Assembly (NCBI GenBank): GCA_018350325.1
Contig: JAEVLN010000018.1
Span: 624,185-688,184 of the forward strand
From: Globodera rostochiensis
Taxonomy: Eukaryota > Nematoda > Chromadorea > Rhabditida > Heteroderidae
DNA: 64,000 bases
Reading direction: 5' to 3'
A program made the translations under genes and the position numbers. This document shows, piece after piece, positions 9,530 through 19,350 of this stretch. Within the stretch, counting starts at the first letter, position 1. Each line of letters starts with the position of its first letter. The notes under the pieces were generated by a model, which searched no databases, had not been told where the DNA came from, and was given only the letters and a program-made list of their open reading frames with translations.

Positions 9530-9699
9530 GGTCCGTTGGATTAGAAAAAAAAGTGGTACGCTGTTGGCCGAATGTCAGAAATTTTGATAACACCTTGGGA
9601 TTAACAGTCAAAAGTTGCCAATCATTCTAAATCGGTGCAACGAAAGGAATTAGGGAGAATAGAGTAGAGATGGATGATTTAGTAAGAGGTATTGATGAA

Positions 9700-10225
9700 T
9701 AAAATTAGAAGGGCTGGGGCCGCGCCCACAAATCGCGATTACACCATTCAAGGGATTTTAAGATACCGGGCATTCTCCGCGTTCATAAATAAATTTAATA
9801 AGGTCGCGACCGCGTGCAATTAGCGGCAACCGGAAATGACCGGAAATCCCCGTTTATTTTTTCAAAAGAGGCCCAGAGCATATATGATGGCTTGACACAA
9901 GTTCAGAAAGAAGATTGTGCGACTTTAGCGGACATTTTAGCAAAGAAATTTTCGGTGGGATCCGGGGATAGCCATTTTCGGAGGATGTGCACAACCCAAA
10001 AGCAACGAGCTGAAGAAGAATTACAATTTTCTTAAAAAACATTTCCCAAACAGTGGATGAAGCCTACCCTGATGGAGCCGGTTTTAATGCCCAAGTAAGA
10101 AAAGAACTCACAGTGGATCTTTTTCGAAATGGTTTGAAAATGAACATCGGGGAACAATTACGAAACAAAAATGAAACCCAACTCTCTTCATCTAGCCATT
10201 GAAGCAATCGAAGAGGAGAAGGCAA
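9700..10225 (+). mobile_element. Retrotransposon leader and gag fragment
   Basis: From about 9700 the sequence AGAAGGGCTGGGGCCGCGCC begins a block that recurs at 14045-14345. It leads into a gag-like reading: EAQSIYDGLTQVQKEDCATL and ADILAKKFSVGSGDSHFRRM, the EAQ--YD-L...L--I---F pattern of Ty3/gypsy gag. After a frame break near 10035 the downstream part (VDLFRNGLKMNIGEQLRN, then HLAIEAIEEEKAK) continues the same capsid C-terminal type. The element is degenerate and lacks protease and pol in this orientation. Confidence 0.6.
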
Positions 10226-10231
10226 AAATGA

Positions 10232-10430
10232 AATCGCGTCCACTCCGCGTACCACTTTCAGTACCACTCCGCGTACCACTTTCAGAACCACTCCGCGTAC
10301 CACTTTCAGTACCACACAGCGTAAGACTTTCAGTACCAATCAGCGTACCACTTTCATTACCACTCCGCGTACCACTTTCAGTACCACTCCGCGTACCACT
10401 TTCAGTACCACTCCACGTAGCAGGGATCAG
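10232..10430 (+). repeat. 24-bp tandem repeat extending the gag relic
   Basis: About eight units of a 24-base motif (CCACTCCGCGTACCACTTTC plus AGTA) follow each other with a few substitutions. In one frame they read VPLSVPLR repeats. The array starts directly after the gag C-terminal relic, at the place where a variable linker normally lies. It is best seen as minisatellite expansion within an old retroelement, not as a repeat protein gene. Confidence 0.85.
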
Positions 10431-10611
10431 GGCTGTATCGAAAAACTTTCGACGTTTTTCCTTTCGATTTTCGAGTTCGACAAAAATGGGCTATTTTTCG
10501 AAAATAATTTCGAAAGTCGGAGGTCCCGACTTTTAAATTTTTGCAAAGTACGGGCAGTGGTCTTCCCAACTTTTTGACAAAATTTCAATCTTTTTTACTT
10601 GTGTCCCCCAT

Positions 10612-10682
10612 GTCAACTGATAGCTCAGTGGTTTGTCTTTTCTGTGTTGTGTTTTGGGTTCGAACCCGCTTTAATGCGATTA
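10612..10682 (+). repeat. tRNA-like element (possible SINE head or tRNA pseudogene)
   Basis: The sequence has TAGCTCAGTGG, a good RNA polymerase III A box, and about 40 bases later GGGTTCGAACCC, a perfect B box forming the T arm. A run of T follows at 10681. The acceptor-stem halves do not pair well, so I do not call a functional tRNA. A similar A-box/B-box pair on the minus strand occurs in each unit of the receptor array. Confidence 0.5.
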
Positions 10683-10689
10683 TTTTTTT

Positions 10690-10985
10690 TAACCTTTCTT
10701 CGGCCTTCATATTCTGTCCCCCATTACGGAACATTTTTAATGATTTTCAAATTTTTTTAAACTAAAATGCGCACACAAATAGAATTTTTGAAATAAATTA
10801 ATCACATCTTCTTGAATTTTTGCTTTCATTTTTGTTGTGTCATTTGCCCAATTGCACAACAAATATCAAATAATTTATTGATCGTCTCCGGGGGAAGGAA
10901 TAAATATATGAAGGGAGTTAATTGAGTGACCAAAGGAAAGAGTGACCCCTGTACTGGACAGGGGCGCCTTATAAAGACAGTGAGT
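10690..10985. other. Gene-free stretch before integrase relic
   Basis: No gene is visible. Near 10865-10980 there is a G-rich phrase (GATCGTCTCCGGGGGAAGGA), a TTATAAAG box and AATAAATATATG, which could be LTR remnants of the adjoining minus-strand element, but I found no matching second LTR. Confidence 0.3.
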
Positions 10986-11059
10986 CAATGGGGAGGGGGA
11001 GGGAAAAGAGAGATCCCCAATCACATATGAAAATATCGAAGTCCCTTCTTTCCAACACC

Positions 11060-11690
11060 TCCCATCTCAGCTTTCGAAGCGATCCGTCAGCGGCGACTTG
11101 TGCGAGAAGCGCTGGATCGTCTTCGGTAATTGACGAGTCCTTCGCTGGGCCAACGATGGGCTTTGAGGCCGAGGTGGACTTCGGGGAATGATTTGGAGGA
11201 CGATGGGAGTCCGATTTTGGGGAGACTCCATTGCCGGAGCTGGGGCAGGGTTGTTCGCATTTGGGTGGTCTTCGAAAGTGTACTGACGGCGCAGTTGGTT
11301 GGCATGTCGGTGCACGACTCGGCCCAGAACCGGTAACCTGAACTCGGTAGGTTGGCGAGTTTCGTAGCCGCTCCACAGTGGTCCCCTGCAGCCAAAGTGT
11401 CTTCCCCTGTCGGTAGTTGACCAATAGAACCGGATCACCCGGGACCGATGGTTTGGCTCCGTGCCGTTTATCAAATTGTTGTGATGTTTGGCCGTGTGTT
11501 TTGCTTGTGCTTGCCGGACGCGGTCCTTGTCGATGACTTCGTCCTGTTTGGGCTGTTCTTTGGGGTGGACCAGCGCCAATTTGGTGCGCAATTTGCGTCA
11601 GAAGAACAATTGGTCGGGTGAGAGTCCTTCGATGGACGCGTTCGGCGTTGTTCGGTAGGAGAACAGCACTTTTTCGGCCATCACATTTTC
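11060..11690 (-). mobile_element. Ty3/gypsy integrase C-terminal fragment
   Basis: Read on the minus strand from about 11690, the peptide VLFSYRTTPNASIEGLSPDQ is the classical end of the integrase core (F-YR-TPH---G-SP--L). It is followed by a stop and then by the C-terminal chromatin-binding type segment. That contains GDPVLLVNYRQGKTLW and VERLRNSPTYRVQV, then after a frame change HANQLRRQYTFE. Several frameshifts make it inactive. The C-terminal Pro/Ser-rich tail follows to about 11060. Orientation matches the relics at 9140-9529 and 13745-13870, and all three may derive from one family. Confidence 0.8.
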
Positions 11691-11955
11691 TACTTTTTTT
11701 AACGACTACTAGGGACCAAATATGGGCTAAAAACAAAAAAAGTGCCAATATGGATTAAAATGTGCTTAATTGGTTGACTAAATATTGTCAATTTAAGCGT
11801 AAAAGTTTCGATTAACAATCAACCTTTATCAGGCGAGGTTTACTCTTTTGTTTTTCTCTTTAAATTTTTCAAACAAAAAAGCGTCCTGCTTTTCCTAATC
11901 CCGGTGTTTTCAAAAATCCGATCCAACTCATTTGTTTTATACAATTCCATAGTTT
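11691..11955. repeat. Dispersed repeat shared with 17180-17430
   Basis: The block beginning near AACGACTACTAGGGACCAAA and including ATCAACCTTTATCAGGCGAG and GCGTCCTGCTTTTCCTAATC recurs at about 17180-17430, and its first part again at 16595. It lies directly beyond the integrase relic here, so LTR or subterminal sequence of that element is a plausible identity. No ends could be defined. Confidence 0.55.
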
Positions 11956-11959
11956 TTAA

Positions 11960-12118
11960 CGGCTTACTCGGCGAAATGTCCGATTTTGGCTTACTCGGCG
12001 AAAGTCCGATTTTGGCTTACTCGGCGAAATGTCCAATTTTGGCTTACTCGGCGAAATGTCCGATTTTGGGTTACTCGGCGAAATGCCCGATTTTGGCTTA
12101 CTCGGCAAAATGTCCGAT
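11960..12118 (+). repeat. 27-bp tandem minisatellite, six units
   Basis: Six near-identical units of about 27 bases follow each other (GGCTTACTCGGCGAAATGTC plus CGATTTT), with one unit shortened by a base. In one frame this reads repeated YSAKCPILA, but the shortened unit and the lack of a start or domain argue against coding. The array ends exactly where the block copied from 704-1508 begins, so it marks a rearrangement boundary. Confidence 0.85.
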
Positions 12119-12123
12119 CAGTA

Positions 12124-12852
12124 AACAGAATTCTGGTCGCCCTTTTAAAAACCAAAAATCAGAAAACAGAATTCTTGTGCCCAAAATGACCAGAAATTCT
12201 GGTAAATCAGAACAGAAATTTCTAAAAATTCTACAAACAATTTTTTTTGAAATCTTAAACTTTGGTTGCAAATAATATTTTAAAATTTTCTTAGGGCCGT
12301 AGCCAAAAAAAAATCGGGGGGAGGGGCAAGCCAAAAACGTCAAATTTTAGGGAGTGTTTTCCCCGTTTTAATTTTTTAAAAAGAAATTTATTTTTTCTCG
12401 AAAATAATCTTAGGAGTGAATGGTTATTTTTGTTGTACCCGAGTTCGCGAAACTCAAATTTTTAAAAAATTTTTCAGTACTGGCCCCAATCCCGTGCAAC
12501 CCAAATAAAAATCACAATTTATATATGTCGCATTTAAATCCATAAAGTAGTAAACTCTTTCAGGGATTCATGCGCCAAATTTTTTTCAGATAGTGACAAT
12601 CAAGTTGGCCACCCAAAATAATCTTTCGCTAACAATTATTTGTAATTTTCGCTCGCCAATCGTCGAAGTGCGAGCGACATCTGCATTGCCTGTAAATTAA
12701 AATGAATTTGTCTTCGAACGATTTGATCTTTACAGGAAATCAATAAAATCATTAGATTAATAAACATTACATTTTATTGACAGAAACCAGATTATTACTA
12801 AAATTATTAACATTTTCAATAAAATTTTAAAGAAATTCTTAAGGAAACAGCA
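12124..12852. repeat. Duplicated 5' flank of an HTH gene (copy of 704-1508)
   Basis: The sequence matches the upstream region of the gene at 1509, including TTCTGGTCGCCCTTTTAAAA, the GGGCCGTAGCC phrase, and GCGAGCGACATCTGCATTGC near 12675 (same at 1370). The final 90 bases are the usual promoter-proximal block. Here it runs into the middle of a gene body at 12853 instead of an ATG, because the N-terminal coding part has been deleted. Confidence 0.75.
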
Positions 12853-13378
12853 AAATGAGTCCAATGAATGTCAAAAAATTGAGTCAAACCAGCAAAAACG
12901 GGAAATAATTCAAAAATTCCGTAAAATGAAAGAATATTATAAGAAAAACAGAAAATATACAAATAATGAACGGGTTCAAATTGAGGCAAAAATATCAAAT
13001 GGTTTGGGTGTAGTCGCTCAACAATTTATAAATGGAGCAAAGAATTGGGTCTAAGTCGGGAAACAAAATCTAAATCAATGTTTTCTGAGTTAGAAAAACG
13101 TGAAATATTGAAACAATTTGATAAGATAAAAAGCAAATGTAAAAAGGCAAAACTCAAAAACATTTCGATGCTTGAACTCGAGGAAAAAATTGCAAAAAAT
13201 TTAGGCGTTTGTAGAGCTACAATTATTGAATGGAAGCTCGAATTTGGCCTTTCTGTCAGCAATAAAATTTCTGATGCAACAAAAATTGGAATTTTGAAGA
13301 AATATGCCAAAATAAAAGAAGAAAATCCGAAAATGACTAATGCCGTTGTGACAACCTTCGAAAATATACGGACTTTGT
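12853..13378 (+). pseudogene. HTH-family pseudogene: 5' deleted, frameshifted, 3' deleted
   Basis: Coding similarity begins at QQNESNECQKIESNQQKREI. The signal peptide and linker are absent: the upstream leader joins directly to this point. At about 13011 one base is missing in the recognition helix (TTGGGTGTAGTCGC against TTGGGTGTAAGTCGC in copy 2), which shifts the frame. The second frame resumes through HTH units 2 and 3 and then jumps from MTNAV to the 3' flank, deleting the last recognition helix. Three independent lesions make this a clear pseudogene. Its closest relative is copy 2 at 7749-8657. Confidence 0.85.
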
Positions 13379-13740
13379 AGGCCCTTGACTCAACACAAAG
13401 ATGTTATTATTGTTTGTTGGATTATTTTTTTTGTTATATATTGAAATTTCGTTTCAATAAGTAGCGTTAAATGAACAGCAATTTCCTTCTCTATAAAGCA
13501 AACATAATTTTTGATAGTGAACAAAGAAGATATTTGCACCAAGTTGGTCAAACATCTCCTTCGGAGTTCCGAAAAACCCAAAATACACTTAAAATAGTGT
13601 AAATTTACGGGAAAAATCCCTGTGGAATTTTTTCTACAAAAAACTGTCCTTAGGGATAAATAGCCAACAAACTTGTCTACAAAATTACTTTTAAAACTTT
13701 AATAAATACTTTTTCCTTTACCATGCATGTTAACTAAATA
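13379..13740. repeat. Duplicated HTH-gene 3' flank
   Basis: This corresponds to 8658-9060, with scattered substitutions and one copy instead of two of the TTTACGGGAAAAATCCCTG phrase. No gene is visible. Confidence 0.6.
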
Positions 13741-13744
13741 AAAG

Positions 13745-13872
13745 TCGCACTGGCGGACTAGCCTTTAATTTTGGCATCCAGACCGGGCCAGTACACACAT
13801 TGTCGGGCGAGTGATTTCGTGCGCACAATTCCCGGATGTGAGAGGTGCAAGGCCTTGAGCGTCCTCGTCCGC
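13745..13872 (-). mobile_element. Ty3/gypsy integrase zinc-binding fragment
   Basis: On the minus strand the reading ALHLSHPGIVRTKSLARQ followed by CVYWPGLDAKI is the H2C2 zinc-binding end of a Ty3/gypsy integrase (H--GH-G--RT---AR--VYWPG). In the full polyprotein this lies just after the segment found at 9140-9529. Here only about 40 residues survive and a stop follows. Confidence 0.75.
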
Positions 13873-14044
13873 AATAGTTTTTAGCAATTTAATGTTTGGC
13901 TACGGAAAACTCGCAGATTAAAAAAGTTTAGAACGGCCGAACACTAAAATAACGGATAAACATAGTGTAAATTATTGTGAATAATAGGTAATTAAATACA
14001 AGTCGATTTTGTCGCAAACCTAACGCGCCGTGACCCCAAGGCTT
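13873..14044. other. Short unassigned spacer
   Basis: This spacer between the integrase relic and the gag-leader block shows no gene, repeat or structured element that I can identify. Confidence 0.4.
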
Positions 14045-14350
14045 AAGATAAAATTAGAAGGGCTGGGGCCGCGCCTACAAATCGCAATTACACCATTCAA
14101 GGGATTTTAAGATACCGAACCTTCTCCGCAGTCATAAATGAATTTAATAATGTCGCGACCGCGTGCAATTAGCGGCAACCGGAAATGTGTTGGAACATCC
14201 CTGTTTAATTTTCAAAAGAAGCACAGATCATATATGATGGCTTGACACAAGTTCAGAAAGAAGATTGTGCGACTTTAGCGGACATTTTAGCAAAGAAATT
14301 TTCGGTGGGATCCGGGGATAGCCATTTTTGGAGGATGTGCACACTCGAAG
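14045..14350 (+). mobile_element. Second copy of retrotransposon leader and gag fragment
   Basis: This repeats 9705-9995: the same AGAAGGGCTGGGGCCGCGCC start, then the gag residues LTQVQKEDCATLADILAKKF with SVGSGDSHFWRM. It breaks at THLEGNELGNQYQ. The order HTH gene, 3' flank, gypsy relic, gag relic is therefore duplicated between 7.7-10.0 kb and 12.9-14.4 kb, showing that several kilobases moved as a unit. Confidence 0.65.
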
Positions 14351-15021
14351 GCAACGAGCTGGGGAATCAATACCAATACATAGATTACGCCAATCACGCC
14401 ATTTTTGAGCGCGTCATTGGCGCCTGCTACTTGGTAGTATTATTTTGAATAAGAGGAATGAGCTTTCATCAAAGAAATAACAGTTTCAGATAGCACAAAT
14501 GTATTGTTGGTTGGACATCGTCCGCAAATATTCGTTCATTTCTCTAATCCACAGGTCCCAGAAATATTTGATATTGAAATGTTTCAACACAAATGATTAC
14601 AAAATATATCTAATAATGAAAACGATATCCATGGTTTTCTATTTTTTTTGTAAAAAAAAGATTTTAAATCTCCTTATTTATAAGATTTGTCCTTATTTAA
14701 GGCTGAAAATTTTTGTTTTACCCGAGACCAGGGCCGTAGTTGTTGGGGGTCCGAGGGCGCCGTCAGGAATTTTTATAATTTTTATTAAAAAATGGTATCT
14801 TACAAAAAAATAGTCCATTTTGGGGTGGATTCTGTTTATTTACATTTTTGTTAATGATTTTCAAAAAATATAATTTTAAAAATTGATATGTTTATGGAAA
14901 TCACAAAAAACATATAAAAATCAAAGAAACGAAAAATTCAATCCGTAAATAACAAATTTAAATAATCCAATCCCAAACAATAATAAATAACATCTTCGGT
15001 TGAATCAATGACCTAAAAAGT
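14351..15021. other. AT-rich spacer
   Basis: Short open frames at 14242-14448 and 14499-14813 have no recognisable domain. A phrase with ACCAGGGCCGTAGTTGTTGG near 14730 matches 4930, inside the inverted repeat. The last 80 bases are the reversed 3' flank of the minus-strand HTH gene. Confidence 0.4.
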
Positions 15022-15924
15022 TTAAAGGTTCTTAATTTCATCTTTAAATTGCTTTTTCCAATTACTTAGGCTTCCTGTTGAAATTTTCAACAAATCAGCA
15101 ATTTCACTATCACGCATTTTTGGATTCTTCCCTTTTATTTTGGAATATTCTTTTAAAATTCCAATTTTTGTTGCATCCGATTTATTGCTGACAGAAATGC
15201 TAAATTCGCGCTTCCATCGAATAATTGTAGCTCTACAAACGCCCAATTTTTTTGCTGTTTTCTCATCGAGTTCATTCTTTGAAAAATTTTTGAGTTTTGC
15301 CTTTTTACATTTGCTTTTTATTTCTTCAAATTGTTTTAAAATTTGACGTTTTTCTAACTCAGAAAACCTTGATTTAGGCTTTATTTCTCGACTTAGACCC
15401 AATTCTTGGCTCCATTTATAAATTGTTGAGCGACTTACACCCAAACTATTTGATATTTTAGACTCAATTTGAACCCATTCATTTGTGGAATATTTTCTGT
15501 TTTTCTTATATTCTTCTTTCATTTCACGGAATTTTTGGATAATTTCACGTTTTTGTTGATCAGACTCAATTTTTTCAAATTCATTGGAATCTTTTTGCTG
15601 TTCATCAACACTTTCATCTTGCTCTGGCGCTGAATTGTTTTCGTCTTCCGACCAATTTTCATCATAAATTTCATTAAATTTCTGTTTCAATATTTCATCA
15701 ATATTTTTCTGATCTGAAGTTTTTGGAGCTTGTACGTCTTGATATTCTTCTTTAACATGACGACATTTCAAGCTTTTTGAATCATTAATTTCATCGTCCC
15801 ATCCTTTTCCAAATATTTCATCAAATGTTTTGTAAAGTTTTGGTCCGCTTTCGCCCACAGAATTAGCATTTTTGATAAAATTTGTTGCAAAGAATAAAAT
15901 ATTAATTAATAGCCAATATTTCAT
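15022..15924 (-). CDS. Secreted triple helix-turn-helix protein, copy 3 (intact, minus strand)
   Basis: This intronless minus-strand gene encodes 300 residues. The signal peptide MKYWLLINILFFATNFIKNA is followed by a linker slightly shorter than in other copies and with both FDEI/FNEI...W motifs. The three helix-turn-helix units have recognition segments LGVSRSTIYKW, LGVCRATIIRW and LKISTGSLSNW. The fragment at 3184-3774 is its near twin across HTH units 1-3. Upstream lies the type-II promoter block shared with copies 2 and 4. ATGCCA occurs about 90 bases before the start on the coding strand; that hexamer is described for dorsal-gland effector genes of potato cyst nematodes, but it is short enough to arise by chance. 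Function unknown; a secreted DNA-binding-like effector is a hypothesis. Confidence 0.85.
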   Translation of the reverse strand: MKYWLLINILFFATNFIKNANSVGESGPKLYKTFDEIFGKGWDDEINDSKSLKCRHVKEEYQDVQAPKTSDQKNIDEILKQKFNEIYDENWSEDENNSAPEQDESVDEQQKDSNEFEKIESDQQKREIIQKFREMKEEYKKNRKYSTNEWVQIESKISNSLGVSRSTIYKWSQELGLSREIKPKSRFSELEKRQILKQFEEIKSKCKKAKLKNFSKNELDEKTAKKLGVCRATIIRWKREFSISVSNKSDATKIGILKEYSKIKGKNPKMRDSEIADLLKISTGSLSNWKKQFKDEIKNL

Positions 15925-16060
15925 TTTTATTACTAAAATTTATTTAAATAAAATAATAATAGAAATATTTTGGCGTAGAATTTTATTGAAAATGAGGCAA
16001 GTAAATTGATTGGCATATTATTTTCCACGCATTTATTCCCCCCTCCCCCTCTCAATTTTG
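15925..16060 (-). promoter_or_regulatory. Type-II upstream block of HTH gene copy 3
   Basis: About 130 bases upstream of the start match, in reverse, 7630-7748 and 20730-20862: a G/C-run, then (coding strand) AATAAATGCGTGG, AATCAATTT, a TTTATT-rich stretch and an AG before an A-rich leader. Conservation across three intact copies, while much surrounding sequence differs, suggests promoter function or recent duplication. Only the minus-strand copy has ATGCCA; the others read ATGCCT and AAGCCA. Confidence 0.45.
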
Positions 16061-16590
16061 TTTTGGCAATTCATGTGAATGCCCACGTCACCCTCTCTCA
16101 CCCAATACATTTATCCCATTTTAGTTGCAAAAAATGAAATAATAATTAATTGCCAATTCATGTTATTGACTTGAATACCTTAATAAAATATTAAAAAGAA
16201 ATTATTTGTGCATAGGATTTTATTTTTTTAAATGTGGAAAATAAAATTGGTTGGCAAATTATTTCCACCCATTTATTCTCTTGGCAATATTTATGTGAAT
16301 GCCCTCGTCAACCCTCCCATATTATTCTCCACATTTTAGCATATTTCTTCAAACCCCCAATTTTAGTTACGCCCAGAGGACCAAAATTTTTTACTGGGCA
16401 GTATTAAAATTATTTTTTTTAAAAATAATATATTGTAGAAATGCAGTAGCTAGAGAAAAAGGTTTTGAAAAGCGAAATTAGAAGAACAAGAAAAACAAAA
16501 AAAACAATTATATTACTGACAAGAAGGCAGCTCCATTCTACGATTTGTGCCAAATGAAATGTAAAGTTTTGTGTTGGCTCAAATTTTCTA
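16061..16590. other. Gene-free stretch with a repeated promoter-like phrase
   Basis: Between 16195 and 16330 a second diverged version of the upstream block appears (ATTTCCACCCATTTATTC, GTGAATGCCCTCGTCAACCC), suggesting an internal duplication. A short frame at 16299-16481 has no domain. Confidence 0.35.
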
Positions 16591-16592
16591 CC

Positions 16593-16855
16593 TTTTTAAC
16601 GATTACTAGGGACCAAATTAAAAACAACAAAAAGTGACATATGGAGTCAGTTTTGGCTCACAGATTCAGCATTTTTGACCAAAAATGTTGCAAATAATGA
16701 AAATAATAATAAATCTCCAAACTTTCATTTCTGCAATTCCTTAAGAATTTAAATTTTTTGAAAATGTTAATCATTTAACTAGTTTTTGTCAATAACGACA
16801 ATGTTTATTAATCCAAGTCTTAAGATTTCGAAATTTGAAAAAGTCGCGCATGGGC
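16593..16855 (-). pseudogene. HTH-family signal-peptide remnant with flank, first copy
   Basis: On the minus strand ATGAAAGTTTGGAGATTTAT (start near 16728) is the family leader and start of the signal peptide, preceded by the usual upstream block down from 16855. The frame shifts after about 12 residues. Remnants of the KNANSV segment (GACCAAAAATGCTGAATCTG read on the minus strand) lie near 16660. Nothing of the linker or HTH part follows. Confidence 0.65.
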
Positions 16856-17179
16856 CCCGGCAATCGGTACACCTCGATTCGGCGCGTAGAAGCTGTTTGT
16901 ACAACAAACTAAGCCGTAAATCAAAGTTTAAACAACTTATGATCAGAATTACGTAAACCCGATTTTTAGTAATTTTACATTATAGCTTTTTTGAGGCTTA
17001 TCAAATCACTTCAACTTTATTGTAATTCTTCATCTAGTCATTTAGAGCTTTCCAATAGCATAAAACAAGAAAAACAAAAACAAAAAAACAATTATATTGC
17101 TGACAAGAAAGCAGTTCCATTCTACGATTTGTGCCAAATGAAATGTAAAGTTTTGTGTTGGCTCACATTTGGTACCAAA

Positions 17180-17430
17180 TATTGACTAAAAACAACAAAA
17201 AGTGCCAATATGGATTAAAAATGTGCTTAATTGGCTGACTAATTATGGTTATTTAAGCGTAAAAGTTCGATTAACAATCAACCTTTATCAGGCGAGGTTC
17301 ACTCTTTTGTCTATCTCTTAAAAAATTTTTCAAACAAAAAAGCGTCCTGCTTTTCCTAATCCCGGTGTTTTCAAAAATCCGGTCCAACTCAATTATTTTA
17401 TACAATTCCATAGTTTTTAATATCTCAAAA
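17180..17430. repeat. Dispersed repeat, copy of 11700-11955
   Basis: This shares AACAATCAACCTTTATCAGG and GCGTCCTGCTTTTCCTAATC with the block next to the gypsy integrase relic. It lies between two copies of a signal-peptide remnant, so the whole 16593-17650 interval appears to have arisen by a duplication that involves this repeat. Confidence 0.55.
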
Positions 17431-17439
17431 TGCCAAAGT

Positions 17440-17650
17440 CAGGGAATGACAGTTTTGGATCACAGATTCAGCATTTTTGACCAAAAATGTTGTAAATAAT
17501 GAAATAATAATAAATCGCCAAACTTTCATTTCAGCAATTCCTTAAGAATTTAAATTTATTGAAAATGTTAATCATTTAACTAGTTTTTGTCAATAACGAC
17601 AATGTTTATTAATCCAAGTCTTAAGATTTCGAAATTTGAAAAAGTCGCGC
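17440..17650 (-). pseudogene. HTH-family signal-peptide remnant with flank, second copy
   Basis: This is a direct duplicate of 16660-16855, with the same frame break and the same downstream AAGTCGCGCA junction. On the minus strand it begins ATGAAAGTTTGGCGATTTAT. The two copies differ by a few bases only. Confidence 0.65.
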
Positions 17651-17870
17651 AGGGGCCCTGGCAATAGGATTTGGCTCTGGGACTTAAATGGCTGGGCGGC
17701 GCCAAATAGACTGGCGCTCACTTGGCCGGCTGGCGTATTCGGGAACGACGGGTACGGTTGCCGGTGTCTAGGTGACGCCCGGAGTTTGGCTTGTTTCTGC
17801 TCATCGTTTTTATATTAGCGTCGATGTTATGTTGGAATGGGATATTAATTATTTTTGGGGACAATTTGAC
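17651..17870. other. GC-richer stretch of unknown origin
   Basis: Base composition rises sharply here (GGCTGGGCGGCGCC near 17690). A 60-residue frame spans it, but no domain or repeat partner was recognised. It may be a retroelement piece. Confidence 0.3.
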
Positions 17871-17879
17871 TTATTAAAT

Positions 17880-18105
17880 TCGGAAATCGCAATTCCAAGG
17901 CTTCAAAAACATCCGGAAATCGCAATTCCAAACATCCGGAAATCGCAATTCCGAGGTCAAAAGTGGAAATCGCAATTCCAAGACCTCAAATTGGAAATCG
18001 CAATTCCGAGGCCTCAAAATTGGAAATCGCAATTCCGAGGCCTCAAAAGTGGAAATCGCAATTCCGAGGCCTCAAATTGGAAATCGCAATTCCGAGGCCT
18101 CAAAA
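17880..18105 (+). repeat. About 29-bp tandem repeat, eight degenerate units
   Basis: Units consist of GGAAATCGCAATTCCGAGGC plus CTCAAAATT or shorter variants. GGAAATCGCAATTCC is imperfectly self-complementary. The motif ATTCCGAGGCCTC recurs in degenerate form in a tyrosinase intron near 28770-28825. An open frame reads through it (SQFRGLKSGNRN) but no start or domain supports coding. Confidence 0.85.
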
Positions 18106-18278
18106 AAACATATAATATATTTTTTTGATTTTCTAAGCAAAATAATATGCCGATTTGATCTTTCAGAAAATCAATATAAAGCATTGGATTAATATTAAAC
18201 ATTGACTTTACTGACAAAAACTAGTTTATTACTAAAATTATTAACATTTTCAATAAAATTTAAAGAATTCTTAAGAAA

Positions 18279-19006
18279 TTGCAGGCAATGAAAGTTTGGC
18301 TATTAATTCTTATTTTATTCTTTGCAACAAATTTAATCAAAAATGCTAATTCTGTGGACGAAGGCGGACAAAAATCAAAACTTTACAAATCATTTGATGA
18401 AATATTTGGAAAAGAATGGAACGATAAAAGTAATGATTCAAAAGACTTGAACTGTCGTCTTGAGTCTGATCAGCAAAAACGTGAAATTATTCAAAAATTC
18501 GTGAAATTAAAAATAATTATCGGGAAAAAAACAAACGCGCACATTCAGCCAATGAATGGAATCAAATTGAGATAAAAATATCAAAGTATTTGGATGTTGG
18601 TCGCACATCACTTTTTAAATGGCAAAAAGAATTGGGTCTAAGTCAAGAACCAAAGTTTAAATCAAAATTTTCTGAATAGAAAAGCGTCAAATTTTGAAAC
18701 AATTTGATGAGATAAAAAGCAAATGTAAAAAAACTAAAAAATATTTCAATGAATGAACTCGATGAAAATATTGCAAAAAAATTGGGCGTAAGTGCCAGCA
18801 CAATTAATCGATGGAAACGCAAATTTGGGCTTTCCGTCAACAAAAAAATTGATGCAACAAAAATTGGAATTTTAAAGAAATATGCCAAAATAAAAGAAAA
18901 TAATCCGAAAATGACAAATGCCGTTATTGCTGAAATGTTAAATATTTCAACAAAAAGCCTACGTCGTTGGAAAAAACAATTTAAATATGAAATTAAGAAG
19001 CTTTGA
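18279..19006 (+). pseudogene. HTH-family pseudogene with internal deletion and frameshifts
   Basis: The 5' part is well preserved: signal peptide MKVWLLILILFFATN...NANS and KSFDEIFGKEWNDK. At CRLESDQQKREI the region encoding the linker's second FDEI motif has been deleted. Frameshifts follow near 18505 (KFVKLKII) and 18680 (TCTGAATAGAAAAG, a one-base loss that creates a stop). From 18749 an open frame resumes with HTH unit 2 (LGVSASTINRW) and unit 3 (LNISTKSLRRW). No full product is possible without correction. Confidence 0.85.
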
Positions 19007-19244
19007 AAATATACGGACTTTGTATGCCATTGACTCAACACGAAGATGTTATTATTGTTTGAGATTAGATTATTTGAAATTTTTTGTTATATATTGAAAT
19101 TTCGTTTTCAATAAATCTCCGTTTGAAACTTTTTTTTTAACTCAATCGATTAGCTATTTTCGATTATGCACATATTTTATAAATTCTAAAAATTCCCACC
19201 GAAAATGCCAAAATAAACTGAAAATATACAAACGTTCTCAATTT

Positions 19245-19350
19245 TTTGCAATTTTATCATCGAGTTCATGCATTGAAATGTTTTTTAAGTTTAGCCTTTG
19301 TAATTTCATCAAATTGTTTCAAAATTTCACGTTTTTCTAAGTCTGAATTC
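19245..19350 (-). pseudogene. Small reversed HTH-family fragment
   Basis: On the minus strand the reading SDLEKREILKQFDEI, then TKAKLKK, followed by a frame slip into the ISMHELDDKIAK equivalent, corresponds to the start of HTH unit 2. Only about 100 bases remain. It lies opposite to the pseudogene just upstream. Confidence 0.7.

Noticed and set aside
10171..10536. VPLSVPLR repeat protein
   Set aside because: The frame is a 24-bp minisatellite following a gag relic; no signal peptide, no domain and no upstream promoter.
10612..10682. Functional tRNA gene
   Set aside because: The B box is perfect but the acceptor stem does not pair and no clear anticodon arm could be drawn.
11904..12275. Repeat protein with YSAKCPILA units
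   Set aside because: The 27-bp repeat includes a unit shortened by one base, and the frame then runs into duplicated HTH flank. Chance reading.
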